A DNA stretch of 58,347 nt from an uncultured Verrucomicrobiota bacterium (GTDB taxonomy: Bacteria > Verrucomicrobiota > Verrucomicrobiia > Limisphaerales > AAA164-E04). A model generated the notes under the pieces. That model was not told where the DNA came from. It was given only the letters and a program-made list of their open reading frames with translations, and made no database searches. How positions within the stretch are numbered: the first letter of the stretch is position 1; every line of letters begins with the position of its first letter. The stretch covers positions 1 through 58,347 of the forward strand of contig CAJXVR010000006.1 in assembly GCA_913061285.1 (NCBI GenBank), written 5' to 3'. Positions 1 to 8,659 of this stretch are shown here, piece by piece. The translations under genes were made by a program, and so were the position numbers.

Positions 1-49
1 ATCTACACTAGATCGCTCGTCGGCAGCGTCAGATGTGTATAAGAGACAG
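1..49. other. Nextera i5 adapter (sequencing artefact)
   Basis: The first 49 bases are the tail of the Illumina i5 arm: ATCTACAC, the index TAGATCGC (known as N501), TCGTCGGCAGCGTC, then the 19-base Tn5 mosaic end finishing in AAGAGACAG. This is not genomic. It truncates the adjacent sulfatase and adds false residues to its reading frame. The same arm, reverse-complemented, ends the window. Confidence 0.98.
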
Positions 50-884
50 GACCGTGGTCCGATTGAAAAATGATCATCGTGTCATCCGTCAGTCCGGCGT
101 CATCGAGAATCCCGAAGAGCTGTCCGATCATTTCATCCATCGTTGAAACAAAGGCAGCGTACATCTTCCTCGGTTCTGGCAGATCTTTGTAGAAATCGCG
201 CCATTTGTCAGTACCTTGGAGGGGATAATGGGGGACGTTGATAGCCCAGTAGATGAAGAATGGATCGCTTTTGTTGTCGTTGATAAAGGATTTTGATTCC
301 TCAACCATTAGCTCAGGAAAGAATCGACCGTCTTCCCAGATTTCCGTGCCGTTACGCCAAAGATCATGGCGATTGGGACCTACCCAGTAGAAAAAATGGG
401 ACCAATTATCGATGCATCCTCCCATATGGCCGAAGGAATGATCAAATCCTTGGCCGTTGGGCATGGTCTCAGGGGTGTAGCCGAGATGCCATTTCCCGAT
501 ATGGGCGGTCTTGTAGCCTCCAGATTTCATCATTTCGGCCATGGTGAACTGGGCTGCTGGCATTCCCGGGCGCCCTTCTTGAGAGCTAACATTGCCAGGA
601 ACGCCGGCTCGTTGAGGGAACCGTCCGGTTAAGACGGCTGCTCGAGACGGCGAGCAGACCGGGGCTGCGGCGTAGAATTGAGTGAACCGGATACCCCGTT
701 TGGCGAGACCATCGAGATGCGGGGTATGAAGATCCGTCGCCCCATAGCAGTTGAGATCGATCGATCCTTGGTCATCGGTATAGATGAGAATCACGTTCGG
801 CTTACGATCGGCTGCAGCGGTGCTAGTGCATCCGATCAGGGCCAAGCCTATCATGACGACAATCCGTTTGATCGAGTTGTGCAT
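50..884 (-). CDS. Sulfatase (formylglycine type), C-terminus cut off
   Basis: About 278 genuine residues of a type I sulfatase, which hydrolyses sulfate esters, probably on polysaccharides outside the cytoplasm. A signal peptide occupies residues 1-25; LIGC at 16-19 fits a lipobox, although AAA-D could also be a type I cleavage site. Metal ligands D37 and D38 lie in TDDQG. The CSPSR motif puts the formylglycine cysteine at 77, and GKWHLG at 130-135 is the second signature. The second metal site, SDHG, is the last genomic sequence before the adapter. Roughly 200 C-terminal residues are missing for artificial reasons. A CSPSR sulfatase needs a maturase, which is not seen here. Substrate unknown; sulfated algal glycans are plausible given rhaM at 19 kb. 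Confidence 0.95.
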
Positions 885-933
885 GGCCCCATCTTCCGAA
901 AACCGAGCGGTCCTCGCAATTGGAAACCAACAC

Positions 934-1347
934 TTATTGAGTGGCGACGCTTGTCGGGGAGGTGCGAGTCAGGAAGAAAATCTGGGCCAGGGCAAATCCG
1001 GCAACAATGGCTGCAACATCGACAACGAGGAGGAAGCCAGCAGTGCTCAATTGGTGGGGTAGCATCGCAAGACCAGCGACACTGAGTAGAACCCAAGCAA
1101 GGTCACTCATGACCACACCCCAGACAAGAACTCGAGGCATTGCTGGCCGCCGAACGAGCCAGGCTAGAAAACCGGAGAAAACGATTAAATTGATCCCGGT
1201 CATCGTTAGCTGGATCGGGGACTGGATGTTCATAAACCGAGCTAGTGGTTCCGAACCGAGCGCCATTGTGATTCCGCTTAGTCCAGAAAATACCGCGTTT
1301 ATGCTGAGTGTTTTTTGAAGTTTAGACAAATTTGTTAGGTTTTTCAT
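934..1347 (-). CDS. Small integral membrane protein, unknown function
   Basis: A 137-residue hydrophobic protein with about four predicted membrane helices (roughly 16-31, 47-66, 76-98 and 104-124) and short polar ends. The ATG at 1347 is preferred; extending upstream would need a TTG start at 1368. I do not recognise the family. It lies 49 bases upstream of the sulfatase on the same strand, so the two may be co-transcribed, and an AT-rich stretch upstream could hold their promoter. Nothing in the sequence ties it to a reaction. Confidence 0.65.
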   Translation of the reverse strand: MKNLTNLSKLQKTLSINAVFSGLSGITMALGSEPLARFMNIQSPIQLTMTGINLIVFSGFLAWLVRRPAMPRVLVWGVVMSDLAWVLLSVAGLAMLPHQLSTAGFLLVVDVAAIVAGFALAQIFFLTRTSPTSVATQ

Positions 1348-1395
1348 CGGTTGATAAAAACCTAACAATTTAAAAAACTATAGCAAGTAAGATTT

Positions 1396-1428
1396 AAAAA
1401 AATATAGCTACTGATTGTAGGAGTAGCT
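1396..1428 (-). terminator. Probable intrinsic terminator
   Basis: Read on the minus strand, AGCTACT, a 9-base loop and AGTAGCT form a perfect 7-bp stem (arms at 1422-1428 and 1406-1412), followed within three bases by a run of seven T. It lies just downstream of the minus-strand gene ending at 1477 and would separate it from the gene starting at 1347. The stem is short and AT-rich, so strength is uncertain. Confidence 0.55.
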
Positions 1429-1476
1429 GTTCACTGGCGGAGTTTTTCGGTTTCTGTGTGCTTCAGGCTGCTTTCT

Positions 1477-3468
1477 TTAGAGGCTGTATTCGATGACGAG
1501 GGAACCGTTGATGATTTCTATTTTTGTGATGCTGACAGGTGTTCCGTTCTGGCTTGAGATGTTGAGGAAACGTTGATCGGCAGATAGCGGGAGCGTGATC
1601 TGATTCTCTCTCAGTTGCACCGTCGAGTCACTTGTGAAGGGACCCTCGACTTGGGCTGATGTCGTCACGATGAGGGCCTTGCCAGGTTCTTCGGTAGCCG
1701 GGACGAAGGCGAGGTAGTTGAGAGCGGTCGTCTCCTTCACGCGGTCTTCTTGTTCAGTGCCAATCGTCACTCTGAGGGTCTTGGTGCCCGACAGTGCCAG
1801 TCGAACGGGCGCTCCGTTCGAGTCTAACAAGGGAACAAATCGGTAGTTGAATTCCATACCCATATTGGGGAGCGTGAAGGTGCCTAAGCGATTGGTTGCC
1901 TGATCTGGTTCTGTCGGATTGCCAATGACTTCATCGAGATGAATCTCTTGGGTCGCTCGACCCGCTCCGCGCAAAAAGACCTGGTAGTCCCCAGTCTCGA
2001 ATTCTCGAGTGTAGTTCAGCCACTCGCCGCCTTCCGTATTGGTTACCTGGATTTCGGTGAGGCCGACGTTCCTGTATTGGCTACGGATGGTGTCGTTGAT
2101 AGCTGGATCCGGACCACTGAATTCCTCCGCAGAGCCTGTTTCTGAGGCGCCTGCTTGCGTGGCAACCGGGTCGAAAGAGCGATAGATGGCCTTGTCGTCC
2201 CCTGCCGGGCCAGCTGAGTGATCGAAGAAATCGATCTCTGGCTCGCCTTCACGATCGACGTAACCTTCGTTGGCGTTGACTCCGGATCCGTTCGCTAGGA
2301 AGCCGGAAACCGCTGGATTGTCGACAAATTTACCGCCGTCAAAGTTGTAATCTTCAAGTTCGATGATTTCGACTGCTTCCGAGCTGAGAAAGGCATCCGA
2401 AAAGGTATCAAAGGTCCACTCAGTGATCGCTGCTGGGCCTTCATTGTTGGTGATTTCGATTCGTGCCTCGTAAACGGTATTGGGCTGAAGCGCTTTGCTT
2501 GTGACCTGGAGACCGTTCTCGCTGGATTGCCCGATGATGCTGCTCGTGATGTCCCGTCCGTTCAGAGTCAACGTGACCCGCTCGAGGTCGACGCTTTGTT
2601 CGTCTAGCGTGCTGATTGTGAACTGAATGCCCTCATCGACAGGGTGAAAGGTCGTTCGATGCAATGGACTTAGATTCAATATGTGGGGCCAGCCTTCAAT
2701 CCCTCGCCATGTTCCTGGGGCCGGAACGCGATCGTCGCTGGTCCCAGTATTGAAATTGTCAAAGGTCGTATCGGCAATGCCGAGATCGCTGTCAGTGACT
2801 TCGCCGCCTCGATAGAAATTGAACAAGCCTGCCGATCCCGCTCCGTAAGAGTCGTCGGTGGCATGGAAACTAGCGATGGGAGCCGTGAGGTTCTTCAGAT
2901 CATAAATGCGGGCCTTGAATTCCGTGCCCATCGCCTCCATGACGAAGCGGTAGCTCTCGCCCGGTTCCAGGCTGAGGTTGGCGGCCCCAATGGTACCAGC
3001 GGCGGCTTCCCCAGTGACGATGTTGAACTGGATTTGGCCTCTGCCACCTGAGGCCTGTTGAGGGTCGTAGTTAAAGACGTATCCCAGTGTTTGGCCAAGG
3101 CCGATGCTTGTTGCTCTGAACAGGATCCCAAAGGCTTGATCCACGTCATTGTTCCAGTCGAGGATGTCCGTCGCCGCGTAGAAATCCGACAGGCTTTCGT
3201 CGCGAAACGTAAAGGTACGAGCCGGCCCTGCATCCGGAACCGGGGGGGCAGGGCTTTGAAAGCGATAGGCCTTTCCGTCAGCAGGATCGTCAGGAAAGGT
3301 TATGATGGACGATGCCCCGACGATATCGAGGGGACTGAAGCGGGTCCAACCATCGTCGGTCCCCGAGTCAAACGTTTCGGTTTGAGCCAATGAGGCGTCG
3401 ATGGTGGTGAAAAGGAGTAAAATCGAGAGAGTTCTTGCCCAGAAGGCCGGATGGCGAGAGGGGTTCAT
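1477..3468 (-). CDS. Large secreted protein with beta-sandwich domains, unknown function
   Basis: A 663-residue exported protein. Residues 1-28 form a signal peptide ending ASLA-Q. The N-terminal part (about 30-245) reads like a concanavalin/laminin-G-type sandwich, starting ETFDSGTDDGWTRF. An Ig-like segment (about 265-355) follows. The C-terminal half starts with EIIELEDYNFDGGKF and has WLNYTREFETGDYQVFLRG, which resembles carbohydrate-binding module family 6 sandwiches. No catalytic motif was seen. It starts 29 bases from the divergent NagB-like gene. A role in binding or displaying polysaccharide is an inference from the folds only. Confidence 0.8.
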   Translation of the reverse strand: MNPSRHPAFWARTLSILLLFTTIDASLAQTETFDSGTDDGWTRFSPLDIVGASSIITFPDDPADGKAYRFQSPAPPVPDAGPARTFTFRDESLSDFYAATDILDWNNDVDQAFGILFRATSIGLGQTLGYVFNYDPQQASGGRGQIQFNIVTGEAAAGTIGAANLSLEPGESYRFVMEAMGTEFKARIYDLKNLTAPIASFHATDDSYGAGSAGLFNFYRGGEVTDSDLGIADTTFDNFNTGTSDDRVPAPGTWRGIEGWPHILNLSPLHRTTFHPVDEGIQFTISTLDEQSVDLERVTLTLNGRDITSSIIGQSSENGLQVTSKALQPNTVYEARIEITNNEGPAAITEWTFDTFSDAFLSSEAVEIIELEDYNFDGGKFVDNPAVSGFLANGSGVNANEGYVDREGEPEIDFFDHSAGPAGDDKAIYRSFDPVATQAGASETGSAEEFSGPDPAINDTIRSQYRNVGLTEIQVTNTEGGEWLNYTREFETGDYQVFLRGAGRATQEIHLDEVIGNPTEPDQATNRLGTFTLPNMGMEFNYRFVPLLDSNGAPVRLALSGTKTLRVTIGTEQEDRVKETTALNYLAFVPATEEPGKALIVTTSAQVEGPFTSDSTVQLRENQITLPLSADQRFLNISSQNGTPVSITKIEIINGSLVIEYSL

Positions 3469-3483
3469 GGAAGGGAGTGTAGT

Positions 3484-3490
3484 AGGGAGA
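3484..3490 (+). promoter_or_regulatory. Ribosome binding site deciding the NagB-like start
   Basis: AGGGAGA lies 7 bases before the ATG at 3498, ideal Shine-Dalgarno spacing. It favours that start over the GTG at 3492 and the downstream ATG at 3600. Confidence 0.55.
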
Positions 3491-3497
3491 AGTGGAA

Positions 3498-4529
3498 ATG
3501 GCGAGCAAACTTATTTCCCCTCAGCAGTTATTTGAGTGGCCCTTTGATTCGTCTCGAAAGGGGCTTGACCGAAAACTTTCTATCCAAAAGAGTGAGCCCA
3601 TGCCCAGGAAACTAAGCGCGATCGCCCCCGATTGGTGGGACTACACGACCCTTGATGATGCGATTGTTGCAGATGCGGCTTCGCTCACGCCGGCAAAGAT
3701 GCGGGGACTATCGCGCCCCGGATTCCGCGTTGTCTTTTATGACACGCTTGAGGACTTCTATTTGGCCGAGGCGCTGGAGTACATTGATGCTTGGAAGCAA
3801 TCAACGGCGGATAATCCGGTGGGAATTTGTGGCCCCATCGGTCCCACCGAGCAATTGCCTCTGGTCGCGCGATTGGTCAATGACTTAAATCTGGATGTCC
3901 GGTCGGGGCATTTTTGGGGGATGGACGAATGGTATCACGAGGGTTCCGAGGTCTCAGCCGATCATCCGCTCTCGTTTGAGCGCGCGGATCGACAGCTGTG
4001 CTTCAATCGGATTCGGCGATCGCTGCGAATGCACGATGAGCAGCTCCACTTTCCCAAAGCTGATGTTCAAGCCTATCAGAAGTCGTGGGATGGTGCCCGT
4101 TGTGCTGTCATGCAAGGAGGGCAGGGCGACGTGAAGCACTGGGCTTTTAACGACCCCTTACCGAGGAAGGGAAAGTTCAAGAATGAACCCCCTCCGGCGT
4201 CGTTCTACCGAAAGCTCGGCACGCGAGTGGTTGATTTACATCCGCTGACAATTGCTCAAAACGCCCGAACATCGGGTGGAGGGAATATCTCGATGGTCCC
4301 AACTCAAGCAATAACGGTCGGACCGCTTGAAACTTGGAAGGCTGAGAAGGTTTCGATTTGGCACGCCGGGACTCATGACAATGCCTTCGGACAGCGCTTG
4401 ACGACTTTGATGATTGCGAAGCGCTTGATCGATTCTGCTGTTCCCATGTCTTTGCTTGGGGATCATCCAAACGTGCAGTTTAATTTCTTCCGAGGTGGGA
4501 TCGGCGACTGCCGCGTTGAGATGCACTAG
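3498..4529 (+). CDS. NagB-like glucosamine-6-phosphate isomerase/deaminase family protein
   Basis: A 343-residue protein of the glucosamine-6-phosphate isomerase superfamily. The family signature is recognisable but altered. GMDEWYH with DHPLSF corresponds to the NLDEY...DHPQSY region of Nag[15 protein letters not shown] corresponds to the GGIGxDGHIAFNEP loop, and AITVG lies near the C-terminus. Family members open and deaminate glucosamine-6-phosphate, or convert sugar phosphates or their lactones; the substrate here cannot be set. It is longer than NagB (about 266). A PIG-L deacetylase follows two genes later, and the pairing suggests work on N-acetylated amino sugars. Confidence 0.75.
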   Translation: MASKLISPQQLFEWPFDSSRKGLDRKLSIQKSEPMPRKLSAIAPDWWDYTTLDDAIVADAASLTPAKMRGLSRPGFRVVFYDTLEDFYLAEALEYIDAWKQSTADNPVGICGPIGPTEQLPLVARLVNDLNLDVRSGHFWGMDEWYHEGSEVSADHPLSFERADRQLCFNRIRRSLRMHDEQLHFPKADVQAYQKSWDGARCAVMQGGQGDVKHWAFNDPLPRKGKFKNEPPPASFYRKLGTRVVDLHPLTIAQNARTSGGGNISMVPTQAITVGPLETWKAEKVSIWHAGTHDNAFGQRLTTLMIAKRLIDSAVPMSLLGDHPNVQFNFFRGGIGDCRVEMH

Positions 4530-4638
4530 GATCCTGGGATGCTTCTCATGGTCGTCCGGGAATGGATTTCGATGCTCGGCGACAAAGCACTTTATCCAAG
4601 GTTGAAAAACTGTCGGCTGGCATCTATATCTTTAGCGT

Positions 4639-5289
4639 ATGTCGAAGGCCAAAATCCTAGTCATTGAAGACGAGGATCTGCAGTATGAGATCTATGAAGA
4701 CTCCCTGTCAGACTTTGATGTCTTTCGGGCGACGACGGGCAGTGAGGCGCTTCAGATCTTGTCCGGCAAAGTGCCGGATCTCATCTTGTTAGATCACATC
4801 CTCGATTCAGGGGAGGAGGGACTCTCATTTCTCGCTGATTTCAAGCAACTCTTGCCGCATGTGCCTATCGTGATCGTTTCTGGGGCCTTGGAGGTGCATG
4901 ACCAGATAAGTGCCTTACAAGGCCCACGCCGGGCCCATTACTGTCTCACGAAGCCGGTTGATATAGAGGCTCTCAGGAAGGTGATTTTGACGGCGATTAG
5001 TGAGTGCGGTGAGACTGAGGTGGTGAAACAATTTGAATCCCTGGAGCGATCAAAACGATCAGACATCGAATCGCTCTTGAGTCGTTCAACTGATCGGCTG
5101 AGTCGACAGAATCACATTAAGGAGCGCTTGGACGACTCGTTAAAGCGCCCCAATATCTCGGCTCTTGCCCGGGAGTTTCGCGTGGCTCGAAGGACGATTA
5201 TTCGAGATCTTCAAGACATGATCCGTCGCGGACAATTGGATCCAGCTGTCTATCCCAAATGGGAAACCGATGAGCCGAGCGAAACGTGA
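4639..5289 (+). CDS. Response regulator with C-terminal helix-turn-helix
   Basis: A 216-residue two-component regulator. The receiver domain (about 4-120) has the acidic pair E10/D11, phospho-acceptor D52 in ILLDH, S81 and K105 in LTKP. After a charged linker, residues about 168-205 (NISALAREFRVARRTIIRDL) form a helix-turn-helix, so it probably binds DNA. No kinase gene is adjacent. It sits between the NagB-like and PIG-L genes, 15 bases before the latter, and may regulate them; that is an inference from position. Confidence 0.85.
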   Translation: MSKAKILVIEDEDLQYEIYEDSLSDFDVFRATTGSEALQILSGKVPDLILLDHILDSGEEGLSFLADFKQLLPHVPIVIVSGALEVHDQISALQGPRRAHYCLTKPVDIEALRKVILTAISECGETEVVKQFESLERSKRSDIESLLSRSTDRLSRQNHIKERLDDSLKRPNISALAREFRVARRTIIRDLQDMIRRGQLDPAVYPKWETDEPSET

Positions 5290-5304
5290 AGGCCTGCCGT
5301 TGAA

Positions 5305-6192
5305 ATGAAATTAATGTGCATCCATGCCCACTTCGATGACTTCGAGTTCGTCGCTGCTGGGACATTTGATAGAATTATTGGGCAAAATTCCGGGGGGGCT
5401 CAGACGAAACTTGTCGTCTGTACGGACGGTGCCGTAGGTCACCATTTTCGCAGCCTCGAGGAAACGCGTGCGATGCGATGGAAGGAGCAGCAATCAGCGT
5501 CTCAAATTGGTGGGCACGAGGTAGAGCGCCTGAGGCTACCTGATGGGACCCTCCGGCGAGAGGCGAATCCTGTGGTTGATCGAGCGTTTGTCGCGGCGCT
5601 GTGGAAAACGATTCGAGCGTTTGAACCCGACTATCTTTTTTGCCCGCCCTTGGCTCAAGACCCTTTGGCTGGCGTTCATATGGATCATATTGCCGTCGCT
5701 GAAGCGGTAAGGAATGTGGCTTACATGATCAATGTTCCGCATGCCTATATCGATCTTTATCCGTCTCCTGATGTCGAGTCCATGCCTTGCAAGGTTCCGG
5801 TAATACTCAATACCTATGATGCCTATATGGCGGGGGCGAATCCTTATGATTTTGTGGTCAATGTTGAAGCTGCTTTTGAAACGATTTGCGAGATGGCTTG
5901 GTGCCATCAATCGCAAATTCGGGAGTGGCTGCCTTGGGTGGGGCGGCATCAGATGTCTGTTCCGGAATCCTTTGAGGAATGGAAACAGGTCATGAGAGAG
6001 CGCTTCGATAGGCAAAACCAAGAGCTGGGGCTGCCTGCTGGAATAGCCGCTGAGCCCTTCATGGTGACATCCTGGGGGGAAGTCCCGACCACAGATCGCC
6101 TCCTGGCCGATTTTCCAGGAATCATGGCTGAGTTTTCAAATATGGAGAATTTGAATCGTCGTCTCGCCACGCTAGGACTTGGGGCTTCGTAG
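5305..6192 (+). CDS. PIG-L family N-acetyl-sugar deacetylase
   Basis: A 295-residue zinc-dependent deacetylase of the LmbE/PIG-L family. Members remove acetyl groups from N-acetylglucosamine conjugates such as mycothiol or bacillithiol precursors and GlcNAc lipids. The first zinc motif is HFDD (H9, D12) instead of the usual HPDD. The second is HMDH, giving H128 as the third ligand. No signal peptide, so probably cytoplasmic. It follows the response regulator by 15 bases. Proteins joining NagB-like and PIG-L-like domains are known in other bacteria, so these nearby genes may form a functional pair. The true acetylated substrate is not evident. Confidence 0.88.
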   Translation: MKLMCIHAHFDDFEFVAAGTFDRIIGQNSGGAQTKLVVCTDGAVGHHFRSLEETRAMRWKEQQSASQIGGHEVERLRLPDGTLRREANPVVDRAFVAALWKTIRAFEPDYLFCPPLAQDPLAGVHMDHIAVAEAVRNVAYMINVPHAYIDLYPSPDVESMPCKVPVILNTYDAYMAGANPYDFVVNVEAAFETICEMAWCHQSQIREWLPWVGRHQMSVPESFEEWKQVMRERFDRQNQELGLPAGIAAEPFMVTSWGEVPTTDRLLADFPGIMAEFSNMENLNRRLATLGLGAS

Positions 6193-6200
6193 GTTAAGAC

Positions 6201-6237
6201 GAAAAAAGGCGCCTCGGGCACTGGGCCTGAGCGCCTC
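6201..6237 (-). terminator. Rho-independent terminator for the VOC gene
   Basis: On the minus strand AGGCGC-TCAGGC pairs with GCCCGAGGCGCCT around a 5-base loop, with one bulge and one mismatch, and is followed directly by a run of T. It ends the minus-strand VOC gene and may also slow readthrough from the convergent PIG-L gene. Confidence 0.8.
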
Positions 6238-6284
6238 GGGTGGCAAGCTTGTAAGAAATGTTCCTTGTGCTGGCCTGCTTGGGG

Positions 6285-6671
6285 CTAGCGCCGTTCAATT
6301 AACTCAACTTCATAGCCTTCTGGGGCATCAACAAAGGCAAAGCCACCGCTACCGTCCGGTTTCATCGTTGGGCCATCCGAAAACTTGACGCCGATCGAAT
6401 CGAGGTGCTTGCCGAATTCCTCGAGTGAGTCGACGATGAAGGCGAGATGGGTGAGGTCTTCCTGAACTTCGACGGGGCCACTGTTTGGGAAATGGCAGAG
6501 CTCGATGAGCTCGTCACTTTCTGGAGCTTTCAGGAAGGCGAGTTCAGAACCCCGCGGTGACTTGTGTCGTTTGACCTCTTCAAGGCCCAAGACTTCCTGG
6601 TAAAACTTGACTGATTTTTCCAGGTCATTAACCCGGTAACGTGTGTGATCCAATCTTCGAACAATGCTCAT
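6285..6671 (-). CDS. VOC/glyoxalase I-like metalloenzyme
   Basis: A 128-residue vicinal-oxygen-chelate protein close in layout to glyoxalase I, which converts the hemithioacetal of methylglyoxal and glutathione. Two beta-alpha-beta-beta-beta modules are visible. Candidate metal ligands are H9 in LDHTRYRV, E in LIELCH, H in LTHLAFIV and E in GYEVELIE near the end, the classical His/Glu pattern. The ATG at 6671 fits the family start; the reading frame upstream adds 14 unrelated residues. An exact glyoxalase I assignment is likely but not certain. Confidence 0.85.
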   Translation of the reverse strand: MSIVRRLDHTRYRVNDLEKSVKFYQEVLGLEEVKRHKSPRGSELAFLKAPESDELIELCHFPNSGPVEVQEDLTHLAFIVDSLEEFGKHLDSIGVKFSDGPTMKPDGSGGFAFVDAPEGYEVELIERR

Positions 6672-6737
6672 TGGGACGAAGGGTATCGTCCGTCCCCGAC
6701 GGGGGCAACCCATTGTTTGATGAAGCGATTCTTCCGA

Positions 6738-7289
6738 TTAAGTTTGTTGGGAAGACTTAGTTAGCTCACTGGGCTGTGTGCCCTGATCCTTTGACTGATT
6801 GGGTGGGGGTTCGTAAGACTCCACATAGATCCGGAGGGAGTGGTTTTGACGAAATACTCGGTTTGAAAAGTAGCTGGTGAGAATGCAGGAAATCAGGATC
6901 GTCACCCACGCTATCGCGGTGGCAAGAATGAATAGCCGTAAGTGATTCGAGATAATGGATTCGACGTAGGAGAGTCCTTTGATCTCCGGCACGGAGGATG
7001 AATCAAAGGCTCCGATTTCGGCGAATATGATCGTGAATACTACCATGAATATCACGAAGATGATCCAATGCGTGAACTTGGTTAGGGGCGAATTGGGCAA
7101 GGGAGGCTGTCTAAAGATGAAGCGGCAGTCATCGCATTGAACGAGGCCTCGCCGCGCCCCCGCAAGAAGAAACGCTGCAATCCACATGCCTATCAGCAGT
7201 AAGAAGAGCCATAGCCCCGATCGTTGCTCGATAACGGTGCTAAAGCTTCGCTTGGACTTGCACGAAGGACAGTGGAAATAGTAATCCAT
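6738..7289 (-). CDS. Zinc-ribbon membrane protein, unknown function
   Basis: A 183-residue protein. It starts with CPSC at 7-10, enters a membrane helix (about 26-44), then presents CDDC at about 52-55, so the two knuckles of a zinc ribbon are separated by a membrane segment. Two further helices lie near 73-92 and 118-140. The tail (about 155-183) is polar and rich in Pro, Gln and Ser. If both CxxC pairs bind one metal, the first hydrophobic segment must be a hairpin. No family recognised. It lies 66 bases upstream of the VOC gene on the same strand. Confidence 0.75.
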   Translation of the reverse strand: MDYYFHCPSCKSKRSFSTVIEQRSGLWLFLLLIGMWIAAFLLAGARRGLVQCDDCRFIFRQPPLPNSPLTKFTHWIIFVIFMVVFTIIFAEIGAFDSSSVPEIKGLSYVESIISNHLRLFILATAIAWVTILISCILTSYFSNRVFRQNHSLRIYVESYEPPPNQSKDQGTQPSELTKSSQQT

Positions 7290-7482
7290 TTGAGGATCTT
7301 TTTATCGTCACGTAGCTCTTTACTTCGCTTTCAGTAACGAGAGTGAGCTTAGTATAGTTATATTCATGCTAGTGATCAAGTCAGTGAATGCCAGAGGAAT
7401 TATGCGGTCCGCTGAATTCTTCATCTGTCGCGCAAAAATCAAATTGTTCCCGTTCGATTTCCTTGAAGGGTGGGCACCAGTG

Positions 7483-8349
7483 CTACTGTACAGCACGGGT
7501 GGTTCGTTCCTGAAGCCAGATGATGTCGGGGTTGTTTGGTGACTGAGCCCAGCCTGAATCGAGCACGTGCTCGAGCCAACTTCCCTTGACGAGTGGTGGC
7601 GTTGTGTCGGGATGGGTCCAGCGCTTTGACTCCACGTGGCCATCAGCAAAGGAGAGGTTTCCGCCCCCGTTGTGGTAGCTCGCGGGTAAATCTGAGTAGC
7701 GAGTTTCTTCCGGGGCATTGGGGTAGCCGGTCATTTTTACCCAAAAATTGCCTAAATTAATAATATCCTCGCGGACATCCATAAAAACGAAACTTTGAGA
7801 GGTGCTGGTGTAGTTAAAGTCGCTTGATTTCAGGAAGATTCGATAGCCTTCAGGATCGGACCGTTCGCTCAGTCCCCAACCGCCGCAATGCAAGCTCATC
7901 GCCATGGATCGTACCCTGGGAAGGAGCTTGCCGTTGACTTGGATCTTGCTCTTGTCTCCCGGACATTTGAAGACGCCCTCGCTGGTTAGATAGGGCCATA
8001 GAACGCTGGTGCGGATGTCGTGATTGGGATCCCAGTTTGAGCGGTTTTCGGGGATGAAGTTCATCAAACCATTGACCCATGCAGGAGCAACAGGAGGAAA
8101 GCGACTTGGTATTCGGGCTTCGCGAGGATCGCTGGCTGCAGGGAGATAATCTTGATTGTCGTCAGTATAGAAGATCCAGGCCTGAGTAAGTTGTCTTAGA
8201 TTGCTGAAACACTTGACGCCTTGGGCTTTTGCCTTGGCGCGGGACAGGGTTGGCAACAGGAGGCCGGCGAGAATGGCAATAATGGCGATAACGACCAGTA
8301 ATTCGATGAGAGTGAATCCCGCCTGAGCTCTGGAACCTTGCTTTTTCAT
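7483..8349 (-). CDS. Prepilin-like protein of the PVC H-X9-DG type
   Basis: A 289-residue protein with an N-terminal type IV pilin/type II secretion methylation signal: [19 protein letters not shown], with the cleavage glycine just before F and the conserved glutamate at +5. A large globular domain follows; near its end is [14 protein letters not shown], matching the DG-H segment of the verrucomicrobial/planctomycete pseudopilin family. These genomes carry many such proteins whose role is unclear; surface or periplasmic display is the usual inference. The ATG at 8349 is chosen because it gives a compact leader; ATGs at 8376 and 8385 are possible. No pilus assembly genes are near. Confidence 0.88.
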   Translation of the reverse strand: MKKQGSRAQAGFTLIELLVVIAIIAILAGLLLPTLSRAKAKAQGVKCFSNLRQLTQAWIFYTDDNQDYLPAASDPREARIPSRFPPVAPAWVNGLMNFIPENRSNWDPNHDIRTSVLWPYLTSEGVFKCPGDKSKIQVNGKLLPRVRSMAMSLHCGGWGLSERSDPEGYRIFLKSSDFNYTSTSQSFVFMDVREDIINLGNFWVKMTGYPNAPEETRYSDLPASYHNGGGNLSFADGHVESKRWTHPDTTPPLVKGSWLEHVLDSGWAQSPNNPDIIWLQERTTRAVQ

Positions 8350-8659
8350 TGCTAGCCGATTGCGATCATTCCGCATGGAAACCAATCTAGTTAAAGGAAA
8401 CTAACGCTGTTGGTCGGGTTTTGCAGTAGAAAAGTTGTGTTCTCGTTCGGTCTCGATTTGGGCTGGAAAGAGAGGGGGCTTTCTATCCTCGGTGTCGTCT
8501 CTTGAGAGAAGTGATTCCTTGCTTCAGGGGGCTATGAAATGAGTTTACTATGATAGGCCGCTGACATAGGCTTCCTTTGGTTTTCACAGGGTGATTCGGC
8601 ACTCCTCAAGGAATTGTGACCGCCTTCAGTTTTTGCCCGGTGAATAGGGGATCAGCTGG
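8350..8659. other. Divergent intergenic region
   Basis: 310 bases between the pseudopilin gene (minus) and the partner-switching gene (plus). It should contain both promoters. I see no convincing -35/-10 pair, repeat or RNA structure. Confidence 0.5.

Noticed and set aside
7320..7718. 132-residue minus-strand frame extending past the pseudopilin stop
   Set aside because: Mostly overlaps the pseudopilin in another frame, with no motif in the unique part.
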